NCBI GenBank assembly: GCA_907163375.1
Contig: CAJQUW010008996.1
Coordinates: 619,746-683,745 of the forward strand
DNA from: Prostheceraeus crozeri
Taxonomy: Eukaryota; Platyhelminthes; Polycladida; Euryleptidae
Length of the DNA stretch: 64,000 nt
Direction: 5' to 3'
Shown in pieces: positions 41,587 through 54,014 of this stretch. Made by a program: the position numbers and the translations under genes. Within the stretch, counting starts at the first letter, position 1; every line of letters starts with the position of its first letter. Below the pieces are notes generated by a model. The model saw only the letters and a program-made list of their open reading frames with translations, was not told the DNA's origin and ran no database searches.

Positions 41587-42599
41587 CACTGTAAATCGCT
41601 GGATACGAAAATTACATACAAACATACGAGTATACCAAAATCACATGCAATTTGAAACTAACATCTGATACGAGATTCTGGTATGTTTACAGAGATCTGG
41701 CATGTTTTTCATACCACATCTCACTTACTTCGTATGCGACTGATATGTAGCGATACGAACTATTCTATCTGTGATTGGCTGTTTTACAATGAAATACGTG
41801 TAATTGTTGGTATGTTTTATATACGAGACCCGATGCAAATTCATCCTTTTTCGTATGCCTCTGATATGTGTTTGGTATGTGCAGCTTTAAGTCACATAAC
41901 AAAATATATATATATATATTACATACTACTGTCAAATAACTTTTTTCGGCGATACCAGTCGTGTATATTTTTTGTTTAATAGAGTAATATTTAAGTATAT
42001 TACATTTATTGTGAATTTTATGCTCCACGAGTATGTCGTCGTTGCTACTTGTCTAGCAACATTAACAGGACGTTTAGTTAACTCTACTTTATAACCCAAG
42101 TTGATAACCATCATTTCTTTTAAACGATTTCTTTAGTGAAATCTTGATGACTTATAAAACATGACCATTTTTGCGTTCATGAATTATAATGTGTTTTTAT
42201 TTCGGATTGATAATATGCTTAATTTCAAAATTACATAATGCATTATTGTTGATGGTTGAAATCTCATTGATTATTCATGAAATGCCCTAGACTTACGTGT
42301 GTTAAAATCGAATTCAGTATTGAAAGTTTGACTATCGAATTTCATTGTCTCACTACTTACAAAACAGTAGTAACATTAGTGTGATCTTTATTGACAAAAG
42401 GCCTAAAATCAACATATATTAGAAATTATTGATGCTTTCCTTTAACATCGTGCTGGCATGGCTTCAGTATGTAAAGCACACCACATTTGAAATAACATAC
42501 GAAAGCATACAAATATATACCAAGAGAATACAGAAATATACCAAAAAATATTTTGATATGCATCCTTCGTATGTGATTGGTATTGAGCGATTTACAGTG
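41587..42599. mobile_element. CACTGTAAATCGC MITE, 1013 bp
   Basis: The ends CACTGTAAATCGCTGGATAC and GAGCGATTTACAGTG are flanked by TA on both sides (41585-41586, 42600-42601). It is an inverted homologue of 36760-37694. An (AT)n tract lies at about 41905-41920. Confidence 0.92.
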
Positions 42600-43069
42600 T
42601 AGAATTCTAATTACTTCAATCAGATCTGGAAATAGAACATGGAGTAATTGCGTCCATCAAGCAATTCTTTTATATTTGATATTTGATATAGTTATATCAG
42701 CATGGAAATATGGCATTTCAAATGCTTGTGCTTCGAAGCGAAGGTCACTCTTGGAAAAAATTCATGTATACACTTCAAGCGCAAGACCAATTTGAAAATA
42801 AAGCAACATGCCTCACAGCATCAACCATTGTCAATCTGCCAGGACTTTGTTTGGCCTACATATGCCTATGGATAAGCAACATGACTGAATACAAAGTACG
42901 TTGGGTATAGACGACGGTTCTTGTGATGCCTTATATCTAACAATTCAAATTTTACTAAAATATTGAAGTTAAAAATTGATTTTAAATTTGAATTTCAAAT
43001 TTCAAACGTGCATGCATGATAAGCAGATAATTTCAAATTCAAAGATTTTGCATTTGCGAATATTAATAG

Positions 43070-43470
43070 GAAGAATCCTTTATGTAATCTCAACTTATTT
43101 CATCAAGAATTGATGCCGCAATGCACATTAGAAGTGAATATACACCGAAACCAGCCAAACATTCAAAATTTAAAATAGCTCTCATTCCAGAAGTATTGTG
43201 GTAAATTTATTATCCTTCTGTCAAAAGTTGCATAATACTTAGAGAGAGAGAGAGATGTTTATATTTCAAAAATTGGAAATCATTACACATGTATGTATAC
43301 ATAGCTACGTGATTAAACATAGGACTGAAACCGAAAGTGAGAATAAGTGGATCAAATCAGAAGGATGATTACAACCGGCAAACATGAATTTGACATAGAA
43401 AGTAAGCTACTAGAAATCTGGTGGCCATAGCCTGCTTGGCTTAAAAGATATTCAAGGAAAGTCGCCAAGG
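43070..43470 (-). repeat. Dispersed repeat, inverted relative of 31735-31970
   Basis: It shares TTCATCAAGAATTGATGCCGC, given here as ATCAAGAATTGATGCCGC, plus CCTTCTGTCAAAAGTT and a TTAAAAGATATTC block with the intron 1 insert on the opposite strand. A short (GA)n tract at 43241-43253 is specific to this copy. Confidence 0.65.
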
Positions 43471-43583
43471 GGACGAGGATTATTTGAAAGCAATTCGTTA
43501 ATAATTTTGTTCCCATTAAAAAAGTCACAAAGGTTGGGTCTCTTTATTGCTACAGTGATTGTTTTTGATGGGAAATAACTATC

Positions 43584-44724
43584 CAGTGGCGTCGCGTGCT
43601 TCCTGACCATAGGCCTTCACTCGGCATTGGAATACTATTTCTATACAAAGTACTTTTATGTTACAACATTAAATTTTTATAAAAGCTGAATTTTTAATAA
43701 CAATTTTCCGAACATTTTTTAAGGCCAAGTGAAAGTGCACATGAGAAGTGATTGCTCATGTCGCTTAAGGAGCTGAGATCACTTACTCAAGGAGCTTACT
43801 CAGACTCCTTACTCAAGGAACTGAGATCACTATGTATATCCACTCTCTGTCCAGACCACATTTTCTCGAGAAAAAGGGAGGCAAGGCCAACAGTTTCTTG
43901 TGCTTCTCACGGCCAGTCAGCCGCTCACATGCTTGAAATTTTGATGCATTACAATGTCTTGTGTATTCTTATTTATTTCTTTCTGTGAGTACTTTCAATT
44001 TTATATCAGGTGTTGGCCTACCTTGCTTGACGACTGTCATCTTTTCAGTATATTCCCTTCGGACGAAAGGCGTGGTTATGATCTCATCTGCAGCACTAAA
44101 CATAGCGTCACATCAATCACGTAAAAACAAATTATAGAATTCTACCGAATCTGGATGTTCGAGTCAGATGCATTACTCTGCATTCATTGGAGAACGCTCA
44201 TCATCTGATCGCAGTCTTGTCTGAACGTCAGCCATCTGCTACTGTTGACGTATTGGCCTCTCTGATATTAAGCGAATCCAGGAACAATTGGGTTGCGCTT
44301 CCCTTACTATATATAGGCACCGCGCCTCGATCAAGAATTGCGTAGAATTTCATTGCAAAAATTGGAGAAGGCAAAGCATTATGTCTCTCAGGAAAGCCAA
44401 TATTGTCGCGGGCGCGTGCGCTTACTGCCTCACACGCACACAACTCTCTTTCGCTGTCTGAACATCAGTGCTCCGTCTGAACACACGATTCGACTAGCTT
44501 GTGTGTCTAATTGTTCGAAGAAAACAGCTGTGATTCAAGCACGTGCTGCAAAACTGTTCACTCTAGAGGTTCAGCGTCTGACTTTGAGACGGAAAGCTGT
44601 GCACAGCTATCACGAGAAGCTATCGAATTTAAATGAATAATGACACTTTTCATTTTTATAAATGTTGGTAAATAATTTTTGAGGATGCGCCGAAGGCCTC
44701 GCAGGTACGGAGAAAACGCCACTG
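43584..44724 (-). mobile_element. hAT-type MITE, 1141 bp, second copy
   Basis: Ends CAGTGGCGTC and GACGCCACTG-like (AACGCCACTG), with the exact 8-bp duplication TAACTATC (43576-43583, 44725-44732). It is homologous to 34202-35280 in reverse. The different duplications show two separate insertions. Confidence 0.94.
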
Positions 44725-44732
44725 TAACTATC

Positions 44733-45590
44733 CATGACTGCTTCGAGAGTCCGATAGAATTCATTTACGGATTCAAGAAAGCATATGAGGAAGAAACTCC
44801 AGTTTACAGCGAGACATGTCATCGTGGAAGCGTACGATGTTCTTCGGGCTTCTTACTCTTATCATTTCCTGCTTGATTTTGGGAGCTACATCTGACATTT
44901 CTTCTGTATTGATGCTATGATGCATTGATGATCTGATTTTACTGTCGATTTCATAACTGTGACTTTCAAGCTTAGAGGCTTTATATTCTGTTTAACTGAT
45001 TATCATTTTTCGTTGGCATCTTTGCATAATAGCAGTATTGAAGCAAAAAATGGTTGGCACTGTTGTTATGTTAGCGTTATAGCGTACTTTCATGCCCAGG
45101 AAATTTCTAAGACCGGAGATTGCTTTTTGTTGTGCAACAAATCTTGGATCAAGTAAATTAATAGTTAATGCAATCAAGTTACAGAAGCTGTTCGAATTTT
45201 GGATTCCACCTTTTCATCGAATTATTACAAACTTGAGCACTCTATTGACCATAGTTCGGCAAGGTCTGGAAAATCTTCCTCTTTTCAACAAATATCGGTT
45301 TTACCTATATGTTCTTCAGAATACTTGCGGATAAACCAAGAAGTATAACCATTCAACTATTCTTACCATATCGCATCTCTTCAGCTACAATTATTTTTGT
45401 GGTGAACAAATTTTCCGAATTCAGTCGAAGAGAACTTGCAATACTGTACTTGCAATTACATGTCTGATTGATTTGAGGAGCTCAACTTTGTCTTCTAGAA
45501 GAATTTGTGCTTCTTTTTCTTAGGGGAAAATTAAGTAATAGTAGTTTTCTGATTTTCATTTTCAGTTCAACAACTAAGATTAGAGGGACA
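44733..45590. other. Intergenic, nothing recognised
   Basis: Only short uninformative ORFs occur. I see no conserved motif or terminal repeat. Confidence 0.4.
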
Positions 45591-46917
45591 CATGTCGGAA
45601 AATGAGAAATAAGTCAATTTATTGCGCCATGTCTGAAATCTTCAAATGTCTGAAACGGCAAAAGTTTGTCTAACATGATAATTTGACAGTAAACACTGTT
45701 CACTTTAATTACCCTGAGAAACCGCCACTGGCTGGAACACGGCATCGGATGAAGAAACGGATTTCAGATTTGTAATCCTCATAACTTCAGAATATGTTCC
45801 TTGAACTATTTGGATCTATCTCTGAAGCTTGCAGAAAAATCAATCGACTAGTTTTTGAAATATGCCCACTTTTCTTAGTTTTCATACTACTTACAAGTAG
45901 TATAACCTGGAGAAAAGGATAGAAAAATGCGCCAATGGCAAACATGACAGAAATCTGCTAAATATAATTTCATTGGTATTTCGTCAAAATATTAATTGAA
46001 TTGATCGACTGTTTTTCTCACCATATCAATTTTTGTAAAACCGTATGTGTTTTAATGAACATAATATAATTTCTTTACCCCGAGAACTTAAACATGCGCC
46101 ATGCACCATTATCATTTAAGTAGGTTTAATATATAACTTCTATTCTAAATTCTTTTGAGGTAAACCATTTTGTCGGTTAAATTATATTTTATCGATGATT
46201 TTGTTTATTTTTTTATTTCAAATTTGCTGAATCTCAAGCACCATTATCTTATTATCGTCATCATTAGCCTTTCGTGCCACTGCAGGCAGATGGCCTTCAC
46301 TCCCTCCTCCAGCTTCTTCAATCTTGCGCTTCCTGAATCCAGTTGATTCCGCTCTTTTCCTCAATATCGTCTCTCCATCTTCTCCTTGGCCTTCCTCTTC
46401 GTCTTGGTACTTCTAGTGGCGTCCATTCCGTTACTTTCTTGGCCCATTTGTTGTTGTTCATTCTGGCTAGGTGTCCTGCCCAGTGTCCCTTCATCGTTCT
46501 GATTTTACTCGTTATGTCAATGATTCTCGTCCTTTCTCTGATGTTCTCGTTCCGTATTTTGTCCTTCCTCGTGATGTTTAATATTGCTCTTTCCATACTT
46601 CTTTGTGCCACAGCCAGTTTCCATTCTTATCGTTTTGTCTATATCTATATCTATAATACCTATATCTATAATAGAAAAATTGCGCCTCTGCTGACATAAT
46701 GATTTTTCAATGTTTCAGTTTTGTGAACAACATACTAAAAAAATAAAGCAGATTCATCGATTATATATAGTAAAAGTAATAAATATTATACTATATATAA
46801 TTATGATGTATAATAATTATTTAGAAACATATTCCTAAATAATTCAAGGAACTTATTCTGAAGTTTTCAGACATGGCGCAAAAACTTGACTTATTTCTCA
46901 TTTTTTCCGATATGTGG
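45591..46917. mobile_element. Inverted-repeat element containing a LINE fragment
   Basis: About 55-bp outer inverted repeats (CACATGTCGGAAAATGAGAA at the left; TTCTCATTTTTTCCGATATGTG, i.e. GAGAA/TTCTC pairing, at the right) and an inner pair around 45790-45825 and 46830-46860. No target duplication was identified. The interior holds the LINE piece at 46245-46611 and a TATATC-type microsatellite at about 46637-46675. Confidence 0.6.
46245..46611 (-). pseudogene. 3' end of a LINE-type retrotransposon
   Basis: The minus-strand translation RSMERAILNITRKDKIRNEN, then HWAGHLARMNNNKWAKKVTE, then RRRGRPRRRWRDDIEE, matches the C-terminal region found after the reverse transcriptase in many RTE/CR1-like LINEs. 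It then runs into a tail with TAATGATGACGATAATAAG on the minus strand. About 97 residues are left; the 5' part is missing, as expected of a 5'-truncated insertion. Confidence 0.85.
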
Positions 46918-47119
46918 GTAATAACACTGGCATTTAATTTAGATTTTGGAAATGCAGTTCGTCACAAACTTCTTTGAAAAAGCCAGTAGTACACCAGGTA
47001 CACATCTAAATATGGCAACGCATCATCGACAAAGAGAGTAAGTAATTAATGCAGAATGAATATTAAGCTGTGCTGAATGCAAAGTATTGCAATTACTTTT
47101 CAATTAAATGGCTGAAAAT

Positions 47120-47886
47120 CAGCGGCGATTTCTCAGGGTAATTAAATAGTGTTGACTGTCAAATTATCATGTTAAACAGACCGTTATCATGTTTTATCGT
47201 TTCATTCTTCATTATAATGATAGAACAATTCGTTCCAAAAGTAGATTCTAGAAATTTAATTCTTATTATAGGTAATTATTAATATTTGTACTACTATATT
47301 TGAAGCTTATTAGCAACACATCACAAAGTGGCGAAATCTACATACTGGAGGCAGATTTAATGTTCAGAAGATAAACACACATCTGATGTGATTATGTATT
47401 GACATGGAAACATTGTTTGTTAATAGATTCATCCAGTAATATCTCGAGTTGGCAGATGTCAGGGTGAAGACTCCTATCAAACATTACCCAGTGTTACGGA
47501 AATGCTATATATATCTGTCTTATCTCCTAATGATTTGTTTTGTTCTATAGATAAAGATAAGATGAATGTTTCCCAAACAAAATTCGTGCTGAATTGCATG
47601 TTTGTCTAAAACAGATGAGTTTGTTGGTCAGACAGTAAGTGCAGCAGGGTTTTTGAACCTGTTGATCCGTGATTTTCCTGATGTTTTTCACACGACTGAA
47701 AAGTTACTCAACGCACTCACCACGCTTAGCGTGTCTAGTTGTGGCTGTGAAGGATCCTTCTCTACTCTCAAGCCAGTGAAAAATTTTGATAATATGATGC
47801 TGGGCCAATATCTGCCCGACAGAGAGCTGTTGGGCAGTTGTCGGGAGATGAAAGCGTGTGATCATTTGTCTCTCCTGTCGGCGTAA
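47120..47886 (+). mobile_element. hAT remnant copy B, paralogous empty site of P1
   Basis: This is homologous, in reverse, to the two flanks of P1. The position equivalent to the P1 target reads GATTCATCCAGTAATATC (47426-47443) with a single copy of the target. Transposase remains are at 47602-47886. Confidence 0.85.
47602..47886 (+). pseudogene. hAT transposase C-terminal fragment (copy B)
   Basis: It reads DEFVGQTVSAAGFLNLLIRD, then LNALTTLSVSSCGCEGSFSTL (LTTLSVSSCGCEGSFSTL is shared with 3253-3492). The tail LKPVKNFDNMMLGQYLPDRE leaves the conserved KxxLR-type ending. It is a fragment without a catalytic core. Confidence 0.82.
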
Positions 47887-50064
47887 CTTGGTGCTCCGGA
47901 TACATTTGCGACAGTTATGAAACTTCCCTTTCAAGTGCCGATCGTGCAGGCGGAAACGTGGAAAGTGATGAACAAGGGAAACTTCTCTCGCCACCCAAAG
48001 TTCGCCTCTCGCTTCTCCCATCATCATTCCCCAAACACGGAGAACTTTCCCATGCATCACCACTGAGATGACATCAATTTCGCATGCAAACTTGGATCAT
48101 TTTCTCTTCACTTTCTCTACCATTCATTGTGACTGTTTGTGTGTAATCTTCTCCCGTACAATTTTGTTCAATTCACCGAAGTCCAATTTTGTGAATAAGC
48201 AATAGGTAAGTCATTGACTGCATATGTGTCATATAGCTAAGTTTTCCAATAATTGTAAAATCGAAGCTTATTGTGCCTTCTGTAGGGGCCTATGCATTAG
48301 TTGACTGTCATCTTATAAAAATTTACATGTTTACATTTCCCATAATCAACGATAACATTGATTATGGAAATAGAATGAAGGAATATGTCTGATAGACGAC
48401 TAACATATTTCATGAAAAGAATATTTTGCATGCTAGCTACGACTGATGAAACATGGAGTAGAAAATCTTGTTCTTGATATAATAAGTCATATAATTATGA
48501 AGTTGTGGAAGGACCAAATGACCTATTACATCCACGGAGTTTTATCCATTGACAAATGACATCAATGTATTCGGCGAAAATATCGTTTGTTCTTCGTAGA
48601 TTCCTACATAACAAATGAATAAAATTAGTTAGTATCACATCATAGATTATTTACACCGAAGTATCTAATACCAACAGAAAATTAGTCGCTAGCTATACTT
48701 CGTATTATTTATCTTGCAAAATTTACGGTACCGAAACCAACGAACAAGTGTTTTTCGATGTTTGTGTGTAAGAAATAAATATCAATAAAGGAGCATATTT
48801 GCAATTCATGTAGCATATTTACAACAATGTTTAAATCATGTTGGATTTTTCTTGTAGAGGTGTATGATCCGCTATTCATTCTGTCCAATCTTCTCTGTGG
48901 TTTTCTGCTCCATTCCCTGCTGCAAAAACTATAAAATAATAAAGACAGTTTCATCTTATCACTATAAAAATATTTGGTAAAAATTGAGAATTCCATTCAA
49001 AAAATGATGCACTAAATATGATGCACTAATATGACTTTTTCAAAATTTAGAAACTCCGAAGTCCGGACTGGCTCAAAACACTGTGAACGACGCAAAATAT
49101 TGAAATGAACCGTCAGAAATCTATTTACTCTAATTCCTGCATTAGATTCAAATTACAAAAACAAATAATAATAATATTAAGCAATTTATTCTTATAATTA
49201 TATAATTTTATTATTATTATAAATCTTTATTCAATAAACGATACCCTGTGTAAAAAAATGCATCGGTCCATTAATGGCCGATTGCCGTCGCATTGGGTGA
49301 GTGTCGATGGTGGACGTCACTGCCGGCTGACAGATGGCAAGGTGATGGTAAAATTTTCTTTCTCTCTTATAATTTCCCTCTCCTAATTGAAAGACTAAGG
49401 TCTGTACATCAGTCACAATTACGTAAGAATCCTCTTCACATCTGTGTTCACACACCTCTCCACTAGAGTAAGTAACTTCGTCAATCGCCTGCCAAACTAA
49501 TGATACAACCGGTCTTCATTCAATGAGTCACATAACCTAGGATGGGAGCGGAGAGAAACTGTATACTGCATCCAGGCGTCATTCATTTGCTCCCGGTCTA
49601 TCGTGCGTGTTTTCACTTTCAACAGTCAGCTCAGCACCAGCGTTAATACATGTAGCTACATCGTTCTGCGGTCTTAAGCATGAATTTTCAAAGCTTTTAA
49701 CGACACCTCCAGTTATTCATTCGTGTTTTGGAGATTTAGAGGATTCTGTCGTATTTCGACGTTCACAACCAATTTTCGTATTATACCGGCGCTTTTTTCA
49801 TTTTGGAAATAGTTCTCCATCTTCATCGCTACACGTTTTGATTCACATCTTTCCGACTCATCGACCTATAGTCTCTCCATCTTCACTGAAAACCATTAAG
49901 TTGATGTGATTGATATTATTGCCGAAAAGTCATTTGAAGTGATTTCAAAATGTGATCAAATATTAGACTTACATGCCGCTGCAGTTGTATAATCGAATAA
50001 AGCAAGGTGAATCTCCGAAGGAGGATTGGAAAACATGGAAATTATAATGTGAGTTTTTAAGGAC
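47887..50064. other. Intergenic, nothing recognised
   Basis: The first 170 bp may still belong to the hAT remnant. A (TAA)-rich, (TTA)-rich stretch lies at about 49165-49225. ORFs at about 49231-49455 and 49607-49909 have no recognisable domain or splice context. Confidence 0.4.
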
Positions 50065-50933
50065 CTGCGTCATACTACAATTAGATCTGCGTAATTTTAA
50101 AAATCAGACAACTACAATTTATGATATTCACTTTTCATACATGCAACATGTAATTCGTGTATTCGCTATACCTCGCAAATGTGGTAATCGGAAAAAACAT
50201 TTCTGTCCATCTACACATACCTATGCATCTATACATACCGGAATTATGTAACAGAGTATGTAATTGAATTACTAGAATTTGTGTACAGTATGTTAAGAAA
50301 TCTCTTAAATAATAAATTTTAGCGATAAATGTAAAAATACTTCGGAAGATACAATAGATGGACAGAAATTTTTTTTCCGATTACTGCATTTGCAAACTAT
50401 ATCGATAAAATATAGACGTAAAATATAAAAACTTTTTCGAATGTTGGATTTGAATGTAAATGTCGTCTTTCAAACTCCAAAAGTCAGTATACTTAAATCT
50501 AAAAAATAAAACACCAAAGTTGTTGATCTTATGTCTTTTGTATCAATTCACATGTCAGGTTGATCCTGATGCCCAATAGGCAAAAAGACGATTTCACCAA
50601 CGAATAAGTGAATACATAAAAGGTAACACGGCAGTAAGCACTCACTTAAGTAGATGTACTGCATGTAGCAATAGAATACACAATTGCTTTGAAGTTGAAT
50701 ATGAAGGTAGAAATTAGAATCATTGAAGCTATCAAAATAAATGGAAGATTACCTACATTGAATAGAGCATTAGGATATAGCGGAAAATCAGTGTTTCTAA
50801 AAATCTTTTACTAAAATTACAGTAGAATACACGAATTACACGTTACATGTATGAGAAGTGAATATCATAAATTGCTATTGTTTGACTTTTAAAATTATAT
50901 GCATGCAATTGTAGTATGACGCAATTGAACAGT
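50065..50933. mobile_element. MITE with about 105-bp inverted arms
   Basis: The tips TGCGTCATACTACAATT and AATTGTAGTATGACGCA are perfect. The arms continue with ATGATATTCACTTTTCATAC, mirrored by GTATGAGAAGTGAATATCAT. A nested inverted pair sits at about 50180-50215 and 50358-50392 (CTGTCCATC and GATGGACAG). It is non-coding. Confidence 0.85.
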
Positions 50934-51425
50934 GAACAGACTCTTATGTATTTTTTAATGAAAGCAATTCACTTTACATGGATCATTGATTCTTTCATTT
51001 TTAAGTGTTGTTCAAAATCTTAAATTCGGTAGCTTTGAATCCTGATGGATGCTTTGATACATCCACTGGACTCAAAATTACACTTGCTTGAGGTTCGATC
51101 GGCATTTCCATTATTTCTCATTGGTTGTAAAGTATCACGGAAATTAGTGCTCGTCTGAGTGCATTGAAAGTTCGAGACCATCACTCTCTCGTCCTCTGGT
51201 GGAATTTAAAAGACCGCTACTTGAATGCATCCGTAACAATTATTATACCTGATGTTACTATTTATATATTATGTAATTAACTATTATATATATAATAAAA
51301 TACAATTATTATAACATGGATATTATTGAGTTGTCTCAATGCTGCAGGGGCAGGTTTTCATGCAGGATTTGTCGTTGGTATATTAATGGCATTTAGGGCG
51401 ACAGTTTGATGGCGTAAGTAAGTAA
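50934..51425. other. Intergenic, nothing recognised
   Basis: A palindromic AT tract lies at about 51270-51320. No gene was seen. Confidence 0.4.
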
Positions 51426-52030
51426 TGGGCAAAAGACCGTTCCAGGACACCCCATTTTTCAATTTTTTTGCACCTTTAAAAACGACTAAATTTATCAATT
51501 TAGGTCATTATTTCAGGTTTTTAAGACCTAAATTCATGAATTTAGACCGTTCCAGCACACCATAAAATTCAAAAAAATAGTATCTTTAAAAACGACATAA
51601 ATTCATGAATTTTAACCCTTTTTCAGGTTTTTAAGACCTAAATACATGAATTTAGTCCATTCAAAAAGTACAATTTTTTTGAAAAAATGGTATTTTTAAA
51701 AACGACATAAATTCATGAATTTGAACCCTTTTCCGGGTTATGAAGAAAAAAAACCGTTTTTAAAAAATACCCAATTTTTCAAATTTTTCAAAATCTCAAA
51801 TTTGTGATTATGACATTTTTCACCCCCCCTTAAAATCATGACCGTTCAAGGACGCCGAAAATCATAAAAGTTAAGAATCTCAAAATTTGAGAATTACAAT
51901 TTTTACCTTGAAAATCATGTCCGTTCCAGGACACAACATCAGAAAAATTGGTATTTTTAAAAACGTCTTTTAAATCCATTTTCAGGTTTTTAAAATATGA
52001 GATAACTACAATTATGTGTCTAAAAATATT
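51426..52030 (+). repeat. Imperfect 110-120-bp repeats, possible P2 end region
   Basis: At least three units share TTTTTAAAAACGACATAAAT, then TTCATGAATTT, then a run like CAGGTTTTTAAGACCTAAAT; CCGTTCCAGGACAC-like words recur at 51440, 51550, 51840 and 51925. The array runs up to the P2 gene-start remnant. A repeated outer region is also a feature of the P1 TIR, so this may be the P2 terminal region, but no second end is in the window to prove it. Confidence 0.6.
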
Positions 52031-52035
52031 TCTTT

Positions 52036-52108
52036 AAAAATGGAAGAAACAAAAGTGGAAGAAACTGCAAGAATATATCCTTCGTTATCATATGAACGTA
52101 GTTCTACT
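52036..52108 (+). pseudogene. Remnant of the subterminal membrane-protein gene start in P2
   Basis: This fragment of about 70 bp reads the conserved beginning of the gene found whole at 20217-20951 in P1 (IYPSLSYERSS block). It is joined directly to the protease leader, so the TIR-to-protease interval that in P1 holds two arrays and the orphan gene is absent here. Confidence 0.85.
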
Positions 52109-52161
52109 ACCCCCTCCCTTGTGACTTCTAGGGGTCCCTATAAGAATTTTTTTATTATAAA

Positions 52162-52636
52162 ATGAGCAACATAAATGAGTTTTTAAAATTATATGGAACA
52201 CAAACAACAACGAATTTTGATCTAAAGAAAATCGCAAATCAATTGGGAATAAAGAATTTTCACATATTGATGAGAGACGAATTACAATTCCTAAAAAATA
52301 AGCCAACAGGAACCTTCAGTTCCCGGAACAAAGTTACAACTATAAATTTCATAACAAATCTTCATACGTCAGATCAAAAAGGTGTACATTGGTCTGCATG
52401 TTATGTCTAATAAAAATGGAGATAATTACTATTTCGACTCTTATGGACTTCAACCTACAAACGAAGTCAAAACATTACTTGGCAATGGAACTTATAATAC
52501 ATTTCAAATTCAAAAACCAGGAACAACTTACTGTGGTCAATTATGTCTTTATGTTTTGTATAAATTACAAAAAGGAGTACCATTTCAAGATATTATGTTA
52601 GAATTGAACAAGGGAATTTCATTCCCGAAACGTTAG
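52162..52636 (+). pseudogene. Adenain-like protease of P2, broken
   Basis: Closely similar to the P1 protease at 6188-6676, including the start MSNINEFLKLYGTQTTTNFD, the His region GVHWSA and the nucleophile region TTYCGQLCLYVLYKL. Broken once or so. Confidence 0.85.
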
Positions 52637-52663
52637 TTCCAATAATAATAATGATAATCATAA

Positions 52664-53955
52664 TTAAAAATCACTTCGTTGTAATTCATTTTGATAAAAT
52701 CGGCCTCTGATATCTTCATCATCTAAATCTTTCATTTCGTAAGTAATCGGATAAGTTTGATTTATTTTACAAACTTCAAATATCTCTTTCGTCCAGTATC
52801 CGACGAAGCCCTTTTCAAATTTATTCTTATACTTAAATATTCTAACTCTATCTCCAATTTTAAATTTCGGCTTAAGTTTCTGTAAATTCGGATTACTCTC
52901 ATTCGAATAATTATTTTCGAATATTCTCTTTCGTATTAAATCAGGGTCGTCAGAAGCATTCTTTGGAGTTTCTTCAATACCTGAATGAACTTTATTATTG
53001 TACTGCTCTACAATTCTTGGTAATATCTTCAACCATTTCTGATTTCTTTGCTCAATAAATTTCTTGAATAATTTATTTTTTAACGTCCGATTGAATCTTT
53101 CTATCACTACGGCCTTCCCTGCATTTTCAGTTGGATAAACAGTTTCAAATAGTGGCTGAACGTTTCGGCTATAAAATTCCGACCCTTTACCAACAAACAA
53201 TTTCCTTGGCTTTCTCTTAGTTTCTTGAAAGATTTCTTCAAACGCATATTTAACTGACAGACCACTTTTGTTTTTTAAAGGCTTTACCCAAGCGTATCGT
53301 GTATATAAATCTATAACGGTCAATGCGTATTTATAATCTTTTTCATTCGGCATATGAATAAGATCAGCACTCCAAATATCATCTTTATTAAATATTTTTA
53401 CTTTCAATAAATATTTAGGCCTTCTATATTCTTTATGAATTTCGGACGCGTATGTTCGAGCGTTGCTCTCAGACAGCTCTGCTGTCGTTTCATTTAAACC
53501 CTGACCGAATAATATTTTAGCCTGTAAAGCTTTCTTAACAAACATTCTTTCAATTTTTCTCTAAAGGAAGGATTTTGAATACTATCTAATTCTTGAATCA
53601 TTTTCCTATCAGCTACATGACGAGAATTTAGGTCATGATTTCGATAAGCTAAATCATGTTTATAAGCGGCGGCGTCTACTCTATTTATTGATTCTTCACC
53701 TGGTTTTGGATTATTATTCTCATCGAGTCTTATATCTAATCGAGTTCCTGGACCGGTATATGAATGACCAGGAAGATGTTTTTCTTTCGAATATTTACTC
53801 CAAATAAATCCAGGAAAGTTTTCTAATGTTTTTTGTATGTCGTTTCTTTCATAAATTTTACAATTTGATTTTTTATTTTTGTTTAATAGATAATTTAATA
53901 AATGTAAATTAGCAATTTTTAATTTAATTAAATTTTCGGAATTTGTAGAATTCAT
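52664..53955 (-). pseudogene. PLA2-like plus integrase region of P2, broken
   Basis: The same domain order as in P1: the PLA2-like YTGPGT and HDLAY blocks upstream, then the integrase core (WSADLIHM, GSEFYSRN, VIERFNRT) and the IGDRVRIF tail. The ESNART linker repeat is reduced to one unit. Broken. Confidence 0.85.
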
Positions 53956-54014
53956 TTTAAAAGATAAAATAAATGTTTTACCGAATCGAACCAAAGGTTC
54001 TGAGGTTATTACCT

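Noticed and set aside
34202-44724. A large inverted segmental duplication
   Set aside because: Only the mobile elements match; the 8-bp target duplications differ and the spacers show no visible homology.
49231-49909. Possible host exons
   Set aside because: No recognisable protein motif, no convincing splice pair and no repeat of the pattern elsewhere.
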